Below the pieces are notes generated by a model. That model was given only the letters and a program-made list of their open reading frames with translations, did not search any database and was not told the DNA's origin. The translations under genes were made by a program, and so were the position numbers. Of a stretch of DNA of 64,000 nt, positions 17,687-27,205 are shown in pieces. Origin of the DNA: Chthoniobacterales bacterium (GTDB lineage: Bacteria; Verrucomicrobiota; Verrucomicrobiia; Chthoniobacterales; JACTMZ01); contig JAGYIO010000001.1 of assembly GCA_018402585.1 (NCBI GenBank), positions 468,400-532,399 of the forward strand, read 5' to 3'. The stretch's first letter is position 1. Each line of letters begins with the position of its first letter.

Positions 17687-18442
17687 ATGCAACTCCTCGG
17701 CATCGACATTGGCGGTTCGGGCATCAAAGGCGCTCCGGTCAATATTGCAGCAGGAAATCTCGCGGCCGAACGCCTGCGCCTCGCCACCCCCTCGCCCTCG
17801 GCTCCGGACGCCGTGGCCGGGGTCATCCGGCAGATCACGGAGAGCTTCAGCACCACGAGCGGGCCGATCGGCATCACTTTCCCGGGGGTGGTCAAACACG
17901 GACGCATCCTCACCGCGGCCAACATGGATCCCGCCTGGATCGGCTTTGATGCGGCCACCTTTTTCTCGGCCAAGCTCGGACGCCCCGCCTTGATGATCAA
18001 CGATGCCGATGCCGCGGGCCGGGCCGAAATGCGTTTCGGCGCCGGGCGCGGGATCGGCGGCACCGTGGTCCTGCTCACCCTCGGCACCGGCGTCGGGAGT
18101 GCCGTTTTTCTCGATGGCAAGCTGGTGCCCAATACAGAATTCGGCCACACGGAAATCCGGGGCAAGGATGCCGAGGCCCGGGCCTCCGACCGGGTGCGCG
18201 AGGAGAAGGACCTCGCCTGGGAACAGTGGGGGGAACGGGTCGGCGAAGTCATCGCCCGCCTCGCCTTCCTGCTCAATCCCGACCTGGTCATCATCGGCGG
18301 CGGGGTCAGCCGCAAAGCGGATAAATTCCTTCCCATCGTCCAGGGCATGGTCAAGGTCCCGGTGGTGCCGGCCCAATTACAAAACCAAGCCGGCCTGGTC
18401 GGCGCAGCCCTCGTCGCCGCCGGTGGCGACGTTTCCTCTTGA
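17687..18442 (+). CDS. ppgK: Polyphosphate glucokinase (ROK family)
   Basis: From the ATG at 17687 (an ATG five codons upstream is possible) the protein is 251 residues, as expected for PpgK. The phosphate-binding loop is [15 protein letters not shown]. The polyphosphate glucokinase signature [19 protein letters not shown] and [14 protein letters not shown] (catalytic Asp) are present, followed by [16 protein letters not shown] and [11 protein letters not shown]. It phosphorylates glucose using polyphosphate and/or ATP, feeding glycolysis. This fits with the secreted amylases encoded nearby. It overlaps aroB by 4 bp (TTGA). Confidence 0.92.
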   Translation: MQLLGIDIGGSGIKGAPVNIAAGNLAAERLRLATPSPSAPDAVAGVIRQITESFSTTSGPIGITFPGVVKHGRILTAANMDPAWIGFDAATFFSAKLGRPALMINDADAAGRAEMRFGAGRGIGGTVVLLTLGTGVGSAVFLDGKLVPNTEFGHTEIRGKDAEARASDRVREEKDLAWEQWGERVGEVIARLAFLLNPDLVIIGGGVSRKADKFLPIVQGMVKVPVVPAQLQNQAGLVGAALVAAGGDVSS

Positions 18443-19527
18443 ACGCCGGCGCCCCGATCGAAGTGCCGGTCAACCTCCCGGGCCAGACCTGCCGCGTGCT
18501 GGTCGGTCCCGGACTCCTCGCCCGCACCGGCCAATTGGCCCGCGAGGGCGGACTGCACGGCCGCTGCGCCGTGATCACCGATGAAAATGTCGGCCCTCTC
18601 CATGCTGCCGGCGTGTTGCAATCCCTCGAGGCGGCCGGTTTTCCTGCCGTCCTTCTTCCCGTGCCCGCCGGCGAACGATCAAAGTGCCTCGCCGTGGCCG
18701 AAGACCTCTGCGACCGCCTGATCGAGGCCGGACTCGACCGCGGTTCCTTTGTCGTCGCCTTGGGCGGCGGGGTGATCGGCGACCTCGCGGGCTTCGTTGC
18801 CGCCATTTACCAGCGGGGTATCCCCTTGGTGCAAATCCCCACGACCATCGTGGCCCAGGTCGACAGCTCGATCGGGGGCAAAACCGGGGTCAATGCCCGG
18901 GCCGGGAAAAATCTGATCGGCGCGTTCCACCAACCGCGCCTCGTCCTGGCCGACACCGACACGCTGGGCACCCTGCCCGACCGCGAATACCGCGAGGGCT
19001 TTGCCGAGGTGATCAAACACGGGGCCATCCGCGACGCCGCCCTGCTCGACGAACTCGACCCCGCCACCCCGCGCGAAAATCTCGCCCCGCTCATCGCCCG
19101 CAACATGACGATCAAAGCCGCCATCGTGGCGGCGGACGAATACGAACAAAGCGGCCAACGCGCCCTGCTCAACTTCGGCCACACCATCGCCCACGCGATC
19201 GAAAATGTGGCCGGCTACGGACGCTTCCTGCACGGCGAAGCGGTCAGCCTCGGGCTGGCCGCCGCGCTGGAAATTTCCCTGCGCAAATACGGCCTCGCCA
19301 CCGCGGAGGCCGATCGCCTCCGCGCAAAGTTGTCCGCCTTCGGCCTGCCCCTCACCCTGCCCGACGATCTGACCACCGACGCGCTCCTTGCCGCGGCAGG
19401 CCGCGACAAGAAATTCAGCACTGGCCGGATCCGCTATGTCGTCTGTCCGCGCCTCGGCGCAGCCTTCGTCGCGGAGGATGTGAGCGAAGACGATCTCCGC
19501 GCCGCGATCGATTCGCTGCGCGCCTGA
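18439..19527 (+). CDS. aroB: 3-dehydroquinate synthase
   Basis: The 362-residue protein starts at TTG 18439, overlapping the ppgK stop. It carries the NAD- and metal-binding hallmarks of Aro[51 protein letters not shown] and the metal-binding His of [10 protein letters not shown] and LHGEAVSLG. It converts DAHP to 3-dehydroquinate in the shikimate pathway. The rare TTG start and the 4-bp overlap suggest coupling to ppgK translation. Confidence 0.96.
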   Translation: MNAGAPIEVPVNLPGQTCRVLVGPGLLARTGQLAREGGLHGRCAVITDENVGPLHAAGVLQSLEAAGFPAVLLPVPAGERSKCLAVAEDLCDRLIEAGLDRGSFVVALGGGVIGDLAGFVAAIYQRGIPLVQIPTTIVAQVDSSIGGKTGVNARAGKNLIGAFHQPRLVLADTDTLGTLPDREYREGFAEVIKHGAIRDAALLDELDPATPRENLAPLIARNMTIKAAIVAADEYEQSGQRALLNFGHTIAHAIENVAGYGRFLHGEAVSLGLAAALEISLRKYGLATAEADRLRAKLSAFGLPLTLPDDLTTDALLAAAGRDKKFSTGRIRYVVCPRLGAAFVAEDVSEDDLRAAIDSLRA

Positions 19528-19537
19528 AGCGCGGAGT

Positions 19538-19632
19538 TGGCAGTGTTCCGTTTACAGTGTTCAGTTTGGCGCGGCGGTCTCTGACCGCCGAATGCCGTGC
19601 TGAAAACTGAATCACCGAAAACGGAAAACTCT
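19538..19632. repeat. Palindromic CAGTGTTC / GAAAACTG element overlapping the hemW start
   Basis: CAGTGTTCCGTTTACAGTG and TTCAGTTT on the left pair imperfectly with TGAAAACTGAATCACC and GAAAACGGAAAACTCTG on the right. Between them a GGCGGTC-TCT-GACCGCC hairpin forms the tip. The element shares its words with the 17403-17625 cluster. Its right half supplies the first codons of hemW. Confidence 0.8.
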
Positions 19633-20739
19633 GCGCCAACCGCGCAGAAAGCGCGCCATCTCTACATCCACATCCCGTTCTGCCTGCAGATTTGTCCTTA
19701 CTGCAGCTTTTACAAGGACATCGCCGGTCCGGGGAAGGCCGATCCGCTGGTCGAGGCGGTCATTCGCGAGGCAGAACGGTTCGGCCGCGGGATCGCGCCG
19801 CGCACCATCTTCATCGGCGGGGGCACCCCGACCGCGCTGTCCGTCTCGCAATTGGAGCGGCTCTTCGCCGGTTTGCGCGAGCAAATGGATTTCGCCCGGG
19901 TCGAGGAATTCACCATCGAGATGAATCCGGCCACCGTGACGAAGCGCAAGGCGGACTTGCTCCGCCGCGCCGGGGTCAATCGCGTGAGCATGGGCCTGCA
20001 ATCATGGGACCCAGGCCTGCTCAAATTGCTCGGACGTGTCCATGATGCCGAGCAGGTCCGGCGATCCTTCGCCCTCTTGCGCCGCGCCGGATTCGACAAC
20101 CTTAACCTCGACCTGATCTACGGGATTCCGGGCCAGACCCTCGCGCAGTGGGAGGAGAGCATCCGGCAGACCGCCGCACTCCGGCCCGAGCACATCTCGG
20201 CCTATTGCCTGACCTACGAGGAGGACACCGAATTCTTCGAACGACTGGCGCGGGGCGAATTTGCCGAGGACCGGGACAGCGATGCCGGATTTTTCGAACG
20301 CGGCGTCGCGCTCCTCGGGGCGGCCGGCTACGGGCAATACGAAATCTCCAATTACGCGCAAGCCGGACGCCAGTGCCGTCACAACCTGGCCTACTGGGAA
20401 GGCGCGGACTACCTCGGTCTCGGCCCGAGCGCTTGGTCCACGATCGGCGAGCGCCGTTGGCAAAACGTGCCCGACACCGCGGCCTACGTCCGCGCCATCC
20501 AGGCGGGAGTGCGTCCGGTCCGTGACGAAGAAATCCTGCCCGCGGCCACGCGGGAAGCGGAGAAAATCGCCTTCGGTTTGCGCATGAATGCCGGGATCGA
20601 CCCGGCACGGCTGGCCGAGCGGCGCGATCTGGTCGCCGGCTTGCGGGCCGAAGGATTGCTCGAGGACCACGGCCCGCGCGTCCGATTGACCGAACGCGGC
20701 CGCCTCCTGGCCGACGAAATCGCCTCCGAGTTGATCTGA
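19597..20739 (+). CDS. hemW: HemW-like radical SAM protein (coproporphyrinogen III oxidase-like)
   Basis: This 380-residue protein has the radical SAM motif CLQICPYC near residue 30, inside LYIHIPFC...SFYKD. GGGTPTALSVSQLERLF, EMNPATVTKRKADLL, GVNRVSMGLQSWDPGLLKL and NLDLIYGIPGQTLAQWEES are standard HemW/HemN-like motifs. HemW proteins bind heme and act as heme chaperones rather than true oxidases. The only reachable start upstream of the motif is GTG 19597. It lies inside a palindromic intergenic repeat, so the first 17 residues or so are repeat-derived and not conserved. Confidence 0.9.
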   Translation: MLKTESPKTENSAPTAQKARHLYIHIPFCLQICPYCSFYKDIAGPGKADPLVEAVIREAERFGRGIAPRTIFIGGGTPTALSVSQLERLFAGLREQMDFARVEEFTIEMNPATVTKRKADLLRRAGVNRVSMGLQSWDPGLLKLLGRVHDAEQVRRSFALLRRAGFDNLNLDLIYGIPGQTLAQWEESIRQTAALRPEHISAYCLTYEEDTEFFERLARGEFAEDRDSDAGFFERGVALLGAAGYGQYEISNYAQAGRQCRHNLAYWEGADYLGLGPSAWSTIGERRWQNVPDTAAYVRAIQAGVRPVRDEEILPAATREAEKIAFGLRMNAGIDPARLAERRDLVAGLRAEGLLEDHGPRVRLTERGRLLADEIASELI

Positions 20740-20754
20740 CGCCGGCACCCGGCG

Positions 20755-20884
20755 TTTTGGAGTGCGGCGGCAGAACCGCCGCTTTCTTCGGGTGGAAGCT
20801 CCGGATCTTGCCGCAGACCGCACCGCAGAGCGAACCTCCTCACGAAAAACGAAAAGCGCGGTCCAGCCGGCGCACTTCAAAAAA
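20755..20884. repeat. BIME (REP pair) of the second RAYT family
   Basis: TTTTGGAGTGCGGCGG-CAGAA-CCGCCGC begins at 20756 and the inverted partner GCGCGGTCCAGCCGGCGCAC-TTCAAAA ends at 20884. It is the same layout as the two BIMEs that flank the RAYT at 36039-36614. It lies between hemW and the RRM gene; nothing else is seen in this 200-bp gap except the terminator. Confidence 0.85.
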
Positions 20885-20895
20885 CAGCCAACAAA

Positions 20896-20921
20896 AAGGG
20901 CGTCCCTCGCGGAACGCCCTT
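20896..20921 (-). terminator. Intrinsic terminator of the RNA-binding protein gene
   Basis: On the minus strand AAGGGCGT, a 10-nt loop and ACGCCCTT are followed by further T residues. It starts 24 bp beyond the stop codon of the leftward RRM gene. Confidence 0.85.
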
Positions 20922-20945
20922 GGTGAATTGGTTTTGCCGGCCGGC

Positions 20946-21374
20946 TTAGTAGCCGCCGCGGTCGCTGCCGCGGTATCCACCGCCGCCGCCGCCGCCGCCA
21001 CCACGATAGCCACCGCCACCGCCGCCGCTCCGGCCTCCGCCGCCGCCGCCGCGATAGCCACCACCGCCGCCGCCACCGCCGCCACCGCGATATCCGCCGC
21101 CGCCACCGCCGCCTTGCGGACGGTCTTCACGGGGACGCGCTTCGTTGACTTGGATCGAACGGCCGTCCATGTCCTGGCCATGGAATTTGCCGACCGCCGC
21201 GTTGGCTTCCTCGTCACTGGAAAAAGTGACAAAACCGAAACCGCGGGAGCGGCCGGTCTGACGATCGACGGCAATCATGACGTCGGTCACGGTGCCACAT
21301 TGTCCGAAGGCGTCGCGCAGCGAGTCTTCGGTGGTGCTGAAGGGGAGATTCCCCACATAGAGTTTGTTACCCAT
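20946..21374 (-). CDS. Glycine-rich RNA-binding protein (single RRM)
   Basis: The start at 21374 gives 142 residues beginning MGNKLYVGNLPFSTTEDSL. The RRM has RNP2 KLYVGNL and RNP1 SRGFGFVTF, residues 1-80. The rest is a low-complexity tail of GGGGYRGGG repeats ending in YRGSDRGGY. It resembles the cyanobacterial and verrucomicrobial Rbp family, which binds RNA and is often cold-induced. The long leader (about 165 bp to the next gene start) would allow 5'-UTR control, but no defined element is visible. The glycine tail codons form a GCC/GCG-rich repeat on the plus strand. Confidence 0.93.
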   Translation of the reverse strand: MGNKLYVGNLPFSTTEDSLRDAFGQCGTVTDVMIAVDRQTGRSRGFGFVTFSSDEEANAAVGKFHGQDMDGRSIQVNEARPREDRPQGGGGGGGYRGGGGGGGGGGYRGGGGGGRSGGGGGGYRGGGGGGGGGYRGSDRGGY

Positions 21375-21540
21375 ACTATTATCTTTCTGTTGTGTGTTAC
21401 TGCCAGGCTCCAAGCCATCCGGTGCCTGCGCAGGTTCCCACGAACGTAAACTCAACCCGGGGGTGCGCTTTCTGACCTGAACTTGTCGACTGTCAGCCAG
21501 AAGCATCTGATAAACTGTGCAAAGCGCAAGCGAAATCGGC

Positions 21541-24500
21541 TCAGCGGTCGGCCACCACCCGGAAGAAGCCCTGCTCATCGGGAGCCGCTCCCTCCGGCCG
21601 GGTCACGGGGAGGGTTTGCTCCGCGGTGCCGTCACCCGTGATCAAGCCGCCGGCTGGAATCCATTCCGGATCGGTCAGACGCGCTTTGTATTCCACCCGG
21701 TAGGGCACGCCCGGGACGGTCGGCAGCTCGAGGACGAAATCCGGTCCGGAGCGCCGCAAGGCGGACACCCGGAATTGACGGGCGGCATCGAGGCGGTCGA
21801 GGCGGTTGTCCCCCACGGTGTCGGCAATCGAGGCGAGGGGGAGGGCGAGAAATTCCTCGGGCTCCAGGTTGCCGTTCGGCGTGACGGCGGCCGGAGCTTG
21901 CGCCGCGAGCACCCCGTTGTCCGCGGTTTGGATGGCCGCGACCGCCAGGTAAATGGTGGCCGGCACCGCGCCGAAGGCCTCGGCCAGATCGATCACCCCC
22001 TCGAAAATGTTGCCGCTGCTGCTCGCCTTGGCGGTCGAAGAGGCCGGTGCTCCGGTCCAGCCCACGTAGCCGTTGGCACTTTCCATCGCGAGGTAGGGTT
22101 TGCTTGGCGCCATGGCAATCTGGCCCGCTTTGTTCCACGCTCCGGCCAGGGCCGCGGAAGCCGAAGCGAGAAGCTGATCGGTGACAAAGATGAAATGGTC
22201 GTTGCCCTGGGCCGGGGCGGCGAACCACGTGGCGACGTAAAGTTTCGTCCCGCGCACCGCCGCGTGGATTTTCATGCCCGGTGCGGTCAGCAGGTAGCCC
22301 GGACGGTTTTCCCCGGCCAGATTGAAGTCGGGCGGTTGCACCGGGCGCACCGGCGTGGTCGCCGAAACGGCCGCGGAGGGCGCGGAGTCGCCGGCCGAAT
22401 TCACCGCGGCAACCGTGTAGTGGTAGGAGGTGGAGGGCTGCACCGTGGTGTCGGCATAGGACGCCGTGCGGCTGGTGCCGATCTGCGTGCCGCCGCGGCG
22501 GATGGTGTAGGAGGCCGCCCCGGAAACCGCGGTCCAAGCAAGGTCGACCCGGTTGGGCGCGGCGGCCGTGGCGCGGAGCCCGGCCGGTGCGGCGGGGGGT
22601 CCGGAGGGCGCTTCCGCGGTCACGCTCAGATTCCAGTTGCTCCCGCCATTGTTGTCCCAAGTGCCGGCGCCATTGTTGAACACCAGGGCGATCGTGGTGG
22701 CCTCGGCCGGCACCGGGTAGGCGAAGGTCCAGGCGGTGTCACTCTTCGTCATGGCCAGGCCGGGCAGTGCGGTCCAATTCCCCCCGTTGAAGCCGTGGTG
22801 AAGATTGACCGCGCTGGCCGCAGCCAGGTTCCGCCCGGCCGGTTGGTAGGTGACCGTGACGGTTTGGCCGGCCACCGGGGGATTCGGGTTGGTGGTCACA
22901 ACCGTGCCGGATGGACCGCCACCCCCGCCGCCGTTGACCTGCCCGCTGAAGTCGTCGACCCAGACGTGCTGGATTTCCGATTGGGAAACGTTGCCCTTCG
23001 CATCGGTCGCCTCGATAAAATAGTCGAGCAGTTTGCTCCGGAATCCGGGCAGGTTGGCCTCGGTAATTTTGACAAAATAGTAATCCGCCACCGCCTCGGG
23101 TTGCACCGGCAGGAAGTAATCGATCTGGTTGTTGGCTGCCGCCGCGTTGAGCGCCTCGCGCGTCTTGGGCAATGCGCGCTTGGTCATCTCGAGCGTCACC
23201 CACGGCCCCACCTCGTCCCCGCCGGCGTAAGTTTCGTTCTGGTTGCTGGCCAGCGGGTTGATGCCGTCATGGTCGATGCGCACTTTCAACTTCACCTGGC
23301 CGGAGGGGATGCCACTGATGTCGTAAGCGTGCGTCCAGATATAAAATTCCGAATTCATCCGCTTGAGAAACGAGGTGTCGCCCCCGGGCACCTGGTTGAA
23401 CCAGCCGAAGGTGTAGGCCCCCGGGTTGTAGGGGAAACGCTGCGGTTTGAGCACGGTGGGCGGGGTGCGGTCGTTGTTGCGGCGCGCCGTGGTCATCCAC
23501 GGGGTCAATTTTTCCACCGCGCGCCGCGTGGCCAGCCCGGGCTTCATCTCGTCGTCATTGCCGAGCCCGCCATAGTAGTTGAAGCCGGAATCCAGGCCCT
23601 TGAGATAAATATGCCAGGCAAGCTCGACCTCGTGGGGATGGTTCCACCTCCCGTCCTCGTCGTAAGGCGCCTGGATTTTCCAGGCCTCGACCGAACCACC
23701 CTCGTCGCGCAGGATTTGCTCGGCCGTTTCGCACCAGTTGGCCCCGGCCATCAAGGGCGCGTAGCTGTAAAACTTGAGGGCGAAGCCCGGCGTTTCCAGG
23801 TCGATCTGGGTGCCGGGCACGGTGGTCACTCCCCGGTTGGCCACCGTGGCCACCGGCGGCTCGATCCACTTGAGGAAGGACGGGGACCCGTAGTCCATCT
23901 CGGGAAAAATCCAGGCGCCATCCTCGATGTGGACCACCGGAATGTTGTTCTCCCCGCCGGCCGCGCCGATCGCGGCATGGACAAAATCCTGCGGCGCGCT
24001 CAGCCGGTAACCGGCGGCGCCGGATTGGCCGAAAAATTGCGGGGTCGCCTCAAACCAGGAGCTGGATCCACCGCCCCATGCGTTGTCGCCGTCGGTCGAA
24101 GGCATGACCAGAACCGGCCGGCTGCGGTCTGTGGCGTGGGGCGCGATGAACTGCTCAATTTTGCCGATTCCCTCGCTGGCGTAGCCAAAGCGGTAGCTGA
24201 GCACGTCGTCGGACGGGACGGCATACATGGTGGTTTCCGCCCCGGTTTCCGGGTTAACGTATTTGACCCGGTGCAGTTGGTAAGCGTAGGGCGCGACATT
24301 CCAGGCCGCGTTGCCCGGATTCGGCTCGCCGTACCACCAGCCTTCAGTCGGGGAGGGGCCGAGCTGGTCCGCCCTGTTCGGCGGACTGGAGAAAATGTTG
24401 TAGCGGCCCTCGGGGTTGGCCACCGTGTTGTAGGTCGGGCAGGTCCGGCTGAGGTGGTGGCTGGCCACGATGACCCACTCGTAGCCTTCCTCGCGCAGCA

Positions 24501-25161
24501 CCTCGATAAGGTGGCGCGAGTAGCCCATTTCGGTGGGGAAAAATCCTTTCGAATGGTCGCTCAAGTCGGCCTTGCCGCCCCACGCCTTCCACCAGGCCTG
24601 CTTGAAGATCTGCAGTTCCTTGCGGAAGACCGCTTTGGGCAGGAGCGGGGCCAGCGAGTGATGATAGGTGAAGCCGACGAGGTCCATACGGGGCGAACCG
24701 GACGGCGTTTTCCAGCCGCGCGCTTCCTTGTAGCCGTTGTTCCAGCCGCGGCCGTAGCCCAGCTGGCCGACCGAACCAAGTTGCCGCACGTTGTCGATGA
24801 GCGAACCGGAGTAGCTGAGGGCGAAACCGGCGGCGCGGTCCAGCCCGCTAAGCGAGTTCCGCGGGCCGCTTTGGTAGGAATTGACCCGGTCGTTGATGCT
24901 GAAAATCTCGGTCAGATTGTTTTCCGGATGCTGCGTGGGGCTGAGGCCGCCGTAATTTTGGCCCGGTTTGAGCACGATCGAGTCCCAGGCGAACTGGCCG
25001 CGCTGGGTCTCCGCGCCGTTGCTATTCCACTCCGGCCAGTAAAGCGGTTGGTGATTGTGCCAAAAGCGCGAGACGTAAACGTTGCTGTTGGCCAGAACGA
25101 GATTCGGCAAAAAAAACGTCGCGCAAAAGGCAACGCCGAGGAGTCGGGGGGACAGGGGCAT
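21541..25161 (-). CDS. Secreted GH57 amylase-like enzyme with CBM25-like and FnIII domains
   Basis: The 1206-residue protein has a signal peptide (LGVAFCATFFLPNLVLA). The GH57 start motif FWHNHQPLYWPEW lies at about residues 32-45. GFFPTEMGYSRHLIEVL holds a candidate nucleophile Glu, and VLVMPSTDGDNAWGG holds a candidate acid/base Asp. A glycine linker leads to a starch-binding CBM25-like module (TVTYQPAGRNLAAASAVNLH, then GGNWTALPG, and GTWDNNGGSNW). A fibronectin III domain (VDLAWTAVSGAASYTIRRGG) and a C-terminal beta region ending QGFFRVVADR follow. Likely an extracellular alpha-glucan hydrolase (amylopullulanase type). It is unusually long because of the C-terminal modules. Confidence 0.88.
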   Translation of the reverse strand: MPLSPRLLGVAFCATFFLPNLVLANSNVYVSRFWHNHQPLYWPEWNSNGAETQRGQFAWDSIVLKPGQNYGGLSPTQHPENNLTEIFSINDRVNSYQSGPRNSLSGLDRAAGFALSYSGSLIDNVRQLGSVGQLGYGRGWNNGYKEARGWKTPSGSPRMDLVGFTYHHSLAPLLPKAVFRKELQIFKQAWWKAWGGKADLSDHSKGFFPTEMGYSRHLIEVLREEGYEWVIVASHHLSRTCPTYNTVANPEGRYNIFSSPPNRADQLGPSPTEGWWYGEPNPGNAAWNVAPYAYQLHRVKYVNPETGAETTMYAVPSDDVLSYRFGYASEGIGKIEQFIAPHATDRSRPVLVMPSTDGDNAWGGGSSSWFEATPQFFGQSGAAGYRLSAPQDFVHAAIGAAGGENNIPVVHIEDGAWIFPEMDYGSPSFLKWIEPPVATVANRGVTTVPGTQIDLETPGFALKFYSYAPLMAGANWCETAEQILRDEGGSVEAWKIQAPYDEDGRWNHPHEVELAWHIYLKGLDSGFNYYGGLGNDDEMKPGLATRRAVEKLTPWMTTARRNNDRTPPTVLKPQRFPYNPGAYTFGWFNQVPGGDTSFLKRMNSEFYIWTHAYDISGIPSGQVKLKVRIDHDGINPLASNQNETYAGGDEVGPWVTLEMTKRALPKTREALNAAAANNQIDYFLPVQPEAVADYYFVKITEANLPGFRSKLLDYFIEATDAKGNVSQSEIQHVWVDDFSGQVNGGGGGGPSGTVVTTNPNPPVAGQTVTVTYQPAGRNLAAASAVNLHHGFNGGNWTALPGLAMTKSDTAWTFAYPVPAEATTIALVFNNGAGTWDNNGGSNWNLSVTAEAPSGPPAAPAGLRATAAAPNRVDLAWTAVSGAASYTIRRGGTQIGTSRTASYADTTVQPSTSYHYTVAAVNSAGDSAPSAAVSATTPVRPVQPPDFNLAGENRPGYLLTAPGMKIHAAVRGTKLYVATWFAAPAQGNDHFIFVTDQLLASASAALAGAWNKAGQIAMAPSKPYLAMESANGYVGWTGAPASSTAKASSSGNIFEGVIDLAEAFGAVPATIYLAVAAIQTADNGVLAAQAPAAVTPNGNLEPEEFLALPLASIADTVGDNRLDRLDAARQFRVSALRRSGPDFVLELPTVPGVPYRVEYKARLTDPEWIPAGGLITGDGTAEQTLPVTRPEGAAPDEQGFFRVVADR

Positions 25162-25191
25162 GAGCTGAGAAGAAACCCGTACCAGGGGGGC

Positions 25192-25983
25192 TTATTCGAT
25201 AGTTCGGCTTAACTGGAAATTGTTGAAGTAGAAGTCGTGCCTCCCGGCATGGCGGTTGAAAAAGGCCAGGCTCTGCACCGGCGTGCCCGCTTCGCCGCCG
25301 AATTTGCGGCCGGCGAGGAGGTTGACCGATTGGTCGCGCAGGTTGATCACCTCCAAATCATAGGTATCCGCATCGACCAAGGTCAGGGTGAGGGCCAGCG
25401 CCTCCTGCGTGATCGGGATCCCCGTGTCGAACTCCTGCTCGCGGTCCTTGATCAGGTAATTGGCCGCACCCTCGCGGGCAAAAAATCTCAGGCGCGCCCC
25501 GAGGTCGATCTCCCCGACCGACCCGTCGGCCTGGCCCGTGCGATAAGTCACCCCGACTTCGCCCGGGGCCGGATCATCCTGCTCGTCCTTTGGCTCGAAA
25601 GGCCCGTGCAGAATCTCGAAGGTGAAATTGTCGCCCGGTTCCAGCGGGATGGCGATCCCGCGGAAAGCCGCCGACTCCGCAAAGCTTTTTCCGTTGGCGA
25701 AAAGCGCAAAGACGCGGTCGGTAGTGATCGGCGCGACTTCCGGCTGCTCGGCCACCGTGCCCAGATAATGCCCGGCAAAACTCCCCTCGCCCTCCGCTTG
25801 GGAAACCATCTTCCAAGCGAAAAAACCGTTGTCCCCCCCCGATCCGACATTCCACCCGCCATGATACATGCCTTGATTGGCCTGGTCCTCCCCCACATTC
25901 AACTGGGTCAGCGCCTGAGCAGAAACGCAGGGGAAGAGGGCCAACGAAGCGGAAATCAACCGGCGCCAAAAGGGGGAAGTCAT
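25192..25983 (-). CDS. Hypothetical secreted protein
   Basis: The start at 25983 is followed by a signal peptide (LISASLALFPCVSAQA), giving 263 residues. The body is beta-rich with no motif I can assign (AFRGIAIPLEPGDNFTFEI, RTGQADGSVGEIDLGARL, NRHAGRHDFYFNNFQLSR). The ending looks like a carbohydrate-binding or concanavalin-type beta sandwich, but this is only an impression. It follows the GH57 gene's start region by 30 bp on the same strand and may be co-transcribed, which would suggest a role in polysaccharide binding. Confidence 0.7.
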   Translation of the reverse strand: MTSPFWRRLISASLALFPCVSAQALTQLNVGEDQANQGMYHGGWNVGSGGDNGFFAWKMVSQAEGEGSFAGHYLGTVAEQPEVAPITTDRVFALFANGKSFAESAAFRGIAIPLEPGDNFTFEILHGPFEPKDEQDDPAPGEVGVTYRTGQADGSVGEIDLGARLRFFAREGAANYLIKDREQEFDTGIPITQEALALTLTLVDADTYDLEVINLRDQSVNLLAGRKFGGEAGTPVQSLAFFNRHAGRHDFYFNNFQLSRTIE

Positions 25984-26045
25984 GGCAATTAAAAGAGAAA
26001 AGTTACCGCCCCGGCGACCTCCTGTCAAACGGCCGGAGCCGCCTT

Positions 26046-27119
26046 TCAATCCCCCGTCCCGTCTCCGAAGTGCTTGCGCGGCATCAGGTAGCGCGCCACA
26101 TAATCCTTCACCGCCTCCGGCAATGCCGTGACTCCGCCCGCGTAACCGGTCGACTTCAGCTTGGTGATGTCCGCCTCGGTGAAATACTGGTATTGGCTGC
26201 GCAGCGCTTCGGGCATCTCGATAAATTCAATCCGCGCTTCCCTTCCCATCGCCTCGAAAATCGGGTGGACCAAGTCGAGCCAGGTGTGGGCCTGGCCGGA
26301 TCCGAGGTTGAACAACCCGCCGGCCTTCCTTGTCGCGGCCAGATGCAGGGTCATGGCCACCGCGTCTTTGACGTAAAGAAAATCCCGCAGCTGCCCGCCG
26401 TCCGCGTAATCCGGATGGTAGCTCTTGAAAAGCTGCACCAGCCCCGTCTCCTCGATCTGCCGCCAGGCCTTGCTCACCACACTACGCATTTCGCCCTTGT
26501 GCTCCTCGTTCGGGCCGAAAACATTGAAATACTTCAACCCGACCATCCGGCGCAGATACCCCTCGCGCTGGGCGTGAAGATCGAAGAGTTGCTTTGAATA
26601 CCCGTAGGCGTTGAGCGGGCGCCAGGCGGACAAATCATCGGACAAGTCATCCATCCCGGCCGAACCGTCGCCATAGGTCGCCGCGGAGGACGCATAGACA
26701 AAACGCGCCCCGCGCCCCAGGGCCCACTCGGCCAATTGACGCGTGCAGCCGAAATTGTTCCGCAGCAAATAGTCCGCATCCCGCTCCGTGGTCGAGGAGC
26801 ACGCCCCGAGGTGGAAGACGTGGGTGAATTCCCCGAAGGCCCCCGCCTTCTCGGCCAAGCGGTCGTAAAATTCATCGGCCTCGACAAATTGCTCGAAGCG
26901 CAAAGGCGCAAGATTCCGCCACTTCTCATCGCTCTCCAGTTGGTCGACCACGACGACGCGATCCGTCCCGTGCCAACGGTTCAGCGCCCCGACGAGCACG
27001 CTGCCGATGAAGCCGGCCCCGCCGGTGACCAGAAAACGATCCTTGCCCGAGAACGGAGCCCGCGGCGCGCTCCCGCCTTTCGCCGACTTTTTTTTCGCCG
27101 CTGGTTTCGTCTTGCCCAT
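26046..27119 (-). CDS. hldD: ADP-L-glycero-D-manno-heptose 6-epimerase
   Basis: From ATG 27119 the protein is 357 residues with a basic N-terminal extension (KTKPAAKKKSAKGG) absent from the E. coli enzyme. The short-chain dehydrogenase fold has FLVTGGAGFIGSVL, HLGACSSTTERDADYLL, YASSAATYGDG and the catalytic NAYGYSKQLFD (YxxxK). The HldD signatures LKYFNVFGPNEEHKGEM and DGGQLRDFLYVKDAV are clear. It makes the heptose precursor of the LPS inner core, indicating a Gram-negative envelope. Confidence 0.93.
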   Translation of the reverse strand: MGKTKPAAKKKSAKGGSAPRAPFSGKDRFLVTGGAGFIGSVLVGALNRWHGTDRVVVVDQLESDEKWRNLAPLRFEQFVEADEFYDRLAEKAGAFGEFTHVFHLGACSSTTERDADYLLRNNFGCTRQLAEWALGRGARFVYASSAATYGDGSAGMDDLSDDLSAWRPLNAYGYSKQLFDLHAQREGYLRRMVGLKYFNVFGPNEEHKGEMRSVVSKAWRQIEETGLVQLFKSYHPDYADGGQLRDFLYVKDAVAMTLHLAATRKAGGLFNLGSGQAHTWLDLVHPIFEAMGREARIEFIEMPEALRSQYQYFTEADITKLKSTGYAGGVTALPEAVKDYVARYLMPRKHFGDGTGD

Positions 27120-27205
27120 ACCCAAAGCAAAGTAATCACCGCGCCCCCCCGCGGGCAAATCCCTTCGCATTGCCACCCCGCCGCGCCGGCCGTAACCTTG
27201 CGCCT

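Noticed and set aside
20948..21115. GCC/GCG trinucleotide repeat as an independent element
   Set aside because: It is simply the codon pattern of the glycine-rich tail of the RRM protein.
21517..25212. A 1231-codon open frame on the plus strand
   Set aside because: It is antisense to the GH57 gene, has no recognisable motif and arises from high-GC third-position bias.
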